Positions 15,174 to 15,680 of a stretch of 15,680 nucleotides of DNA are shown here, piece after piece. The translations under genes were made by a program, and so were the position numbers. The DNA is taken from NCBI GenBank assembly GCA_029941485.1, contig JAPYOZ010000023.1:1-15680 (forward strand), written 5' to 3'. Origin of the DNA: Gammaproteobacteria bacterium (GTDB lineage Bacteria > Pseudomonadota > Gammaproteobacteria > PS1 > Pseudothioglobaceae). The notes beneath the pieces were generated by a model. That model did not search any database, was not told the origin of the DNA, and was given only the letters and a program-made list of their open reading frames with translations. Numbering within the stretch: position 1 is the stretch's first letter; the number at the start of each line of letters is the position of its first letter.

Positions 15174-15680
15174 ATGAGAGTAAAGAGTAAATGGCATAAA
15201 ACCCAGGTTAAAACCATTGAAGACATCGGTGGCGCCATGGCCTTCATTTGCTGGCGTATTACCAAAAACCATCTTGAAGATTTAATCAACGAAGGCTTTG
15301 TCATTGAAAAAGAGCAGGTCTTTAATGTTATTGCCGAATACTTGTGCTTTCTCATTCAATCAATAGATCGCCTAGTCTTTAAGACACTCAACACTGAACA
15401 ACGACAAGAGCTCATTAACAAATTGGCTAAACAATCTGCATTCTACTATCAAGAAAATAAAGAAGATCGTATTGGCGAAGGCAATCACTGGAAGGCATTC
15501 GTCAATACTTACAACCAGCGCTCAAAAGATTACTCAGATTATGACTTTGTTGGTGGCGAGCCTGATTATCATTTTTTAAGATATTTTGCTGAAAAGGTAA
15601 AACTGGCAATGACCGATGTTGATGAAAAATGGATTGTGCAGCAAATGATTGAGATTCAAGCACCAAAAGCCTTTAAAAAA
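15174..15680 (+). CDS. Uncharacterised helical protein, 3' end outside window
   Basis: An ATG at 15174, directly after an in-frame TAG (15171-15173) and with TAGGT about seven bases upstream, opens a frame of 169 codons with no stop before the window end. The codon use resembles that of the neighbouring genes. The protein starts MRVKSKWHKTQVKTIEDIGG and appears mostly alpha-helical and soluble. It alternates hydrophobic and charged residues, with aromatic clusters (WHK, ICWRI, HWKAF, FYYQ, YHFLRYF). There is no signal peptide, membrane segment, or nucleotide- or metal-binding motif I recognise. It looks like a conserved hypothetical of gammaproteobacteria, but I cannot name a family. It lies 57 nt after the rhodanese gene, so cotranscription is possible. 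Confidence 0.85.
   Translation, partial: MRVKSKWHKTQVKTIEDIGGAMAFICWRITKNHLEDLINEGFVIEKEQVFNVIAEYLCFLIQSIDRLVFKTLNTEQRQELINKLAKQSAFYYQENKEDRIGEGNHWKAFVNTYNQRSKDYSDYDFVGGEPDYHFLRYFAEKVKLAMTDVDEKWIVQQMIEIQAPKAFKK

Noticed and set aside
1..15680. Defence system, CRISPR array, mobile element or biosynthetic cluster
   Set aside because: Nearly all coding capacity is taken by recognised housekeeping genes; no repeats, transposase, integrase, restriction or effector motifs were seen on either strand.

Overview
The window is a compact stretch of bacterial chromosome, AT-rich (about 40% GC by eye) and almost entirely housekeeping genes. Protein similarity and gene order point to a gammaproteobacterium. 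The supporting features are the cvpA-purF-metZ order known from Pseudomonas, a fabA-fabB pair for anaerobic unsaturated fatty acid synthesis, and pyrE divergent from an ExoIII/Crc-family gene. The base composition, very short spacers and absence of mobile DNA would suit a streamlined marine or symbiotic lineage such as the SUP05/Thioglobus group. That placement is inference, not shown by the sequence.

Layout. (1) Positions 1-944, plus strand: the 3' part of alanine dehydrogenase, whose start lies upstream of the window. It converges with pyrE (941-1579, minus), and the two stop codons share a TTAA. (2) Positions 1611-10118, plus strand: nine closely packed genes, xth, trmB, fxsA, folC, cvpA, purF, metZ, fabA and fabB. 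Spacings run from overlaps (ATGA, TAATG, 13 nt) to 65 nt. Two internal promoters are suggested, before cvpA (moderate) and before fabA (good; its -10 box covers the metZ stop codon). (3) Positions 10119-10283: a 165-nt spacer between convergent units with no recognisable gene. (4) Positions 10284-14741, minus strand: serS, yajC, secD and secF, transcribed in that order. (5) Positions 14742-15680, plus strand: a small single-domain rhodanese behind a likely promoter, then an unrecognised helical protein that runs off the window end.

Functions. PyrE makes pyrimidine nucleotides and PurF opens purine synthesis, both using PRPP. FolC makes the polyglutamated folates needed for purine and methionine synthesis. 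MetZ adds sulfide to an activated homoserine on the way to methionine. FabA and FabB introduce and keep the cis double bond in fatty acids. YajC, SecD and SecF assist protein export. SerS charges tRNA-Ser, TrmB modifies tRNA, and Xth repairs DNA.

I found no defence locus, CRISPR array, insertion sequence, tRNA or rRNA, and no sign of an undescribed multi-gene system. The most useful things to follow up are an unusually long CvpA with an apparent internal duplication, a Crc-like ExoIII that keeps its catalytic residues next to pyrE, the unexplained 165-nt spacer, and the unknown protein at the right edge.
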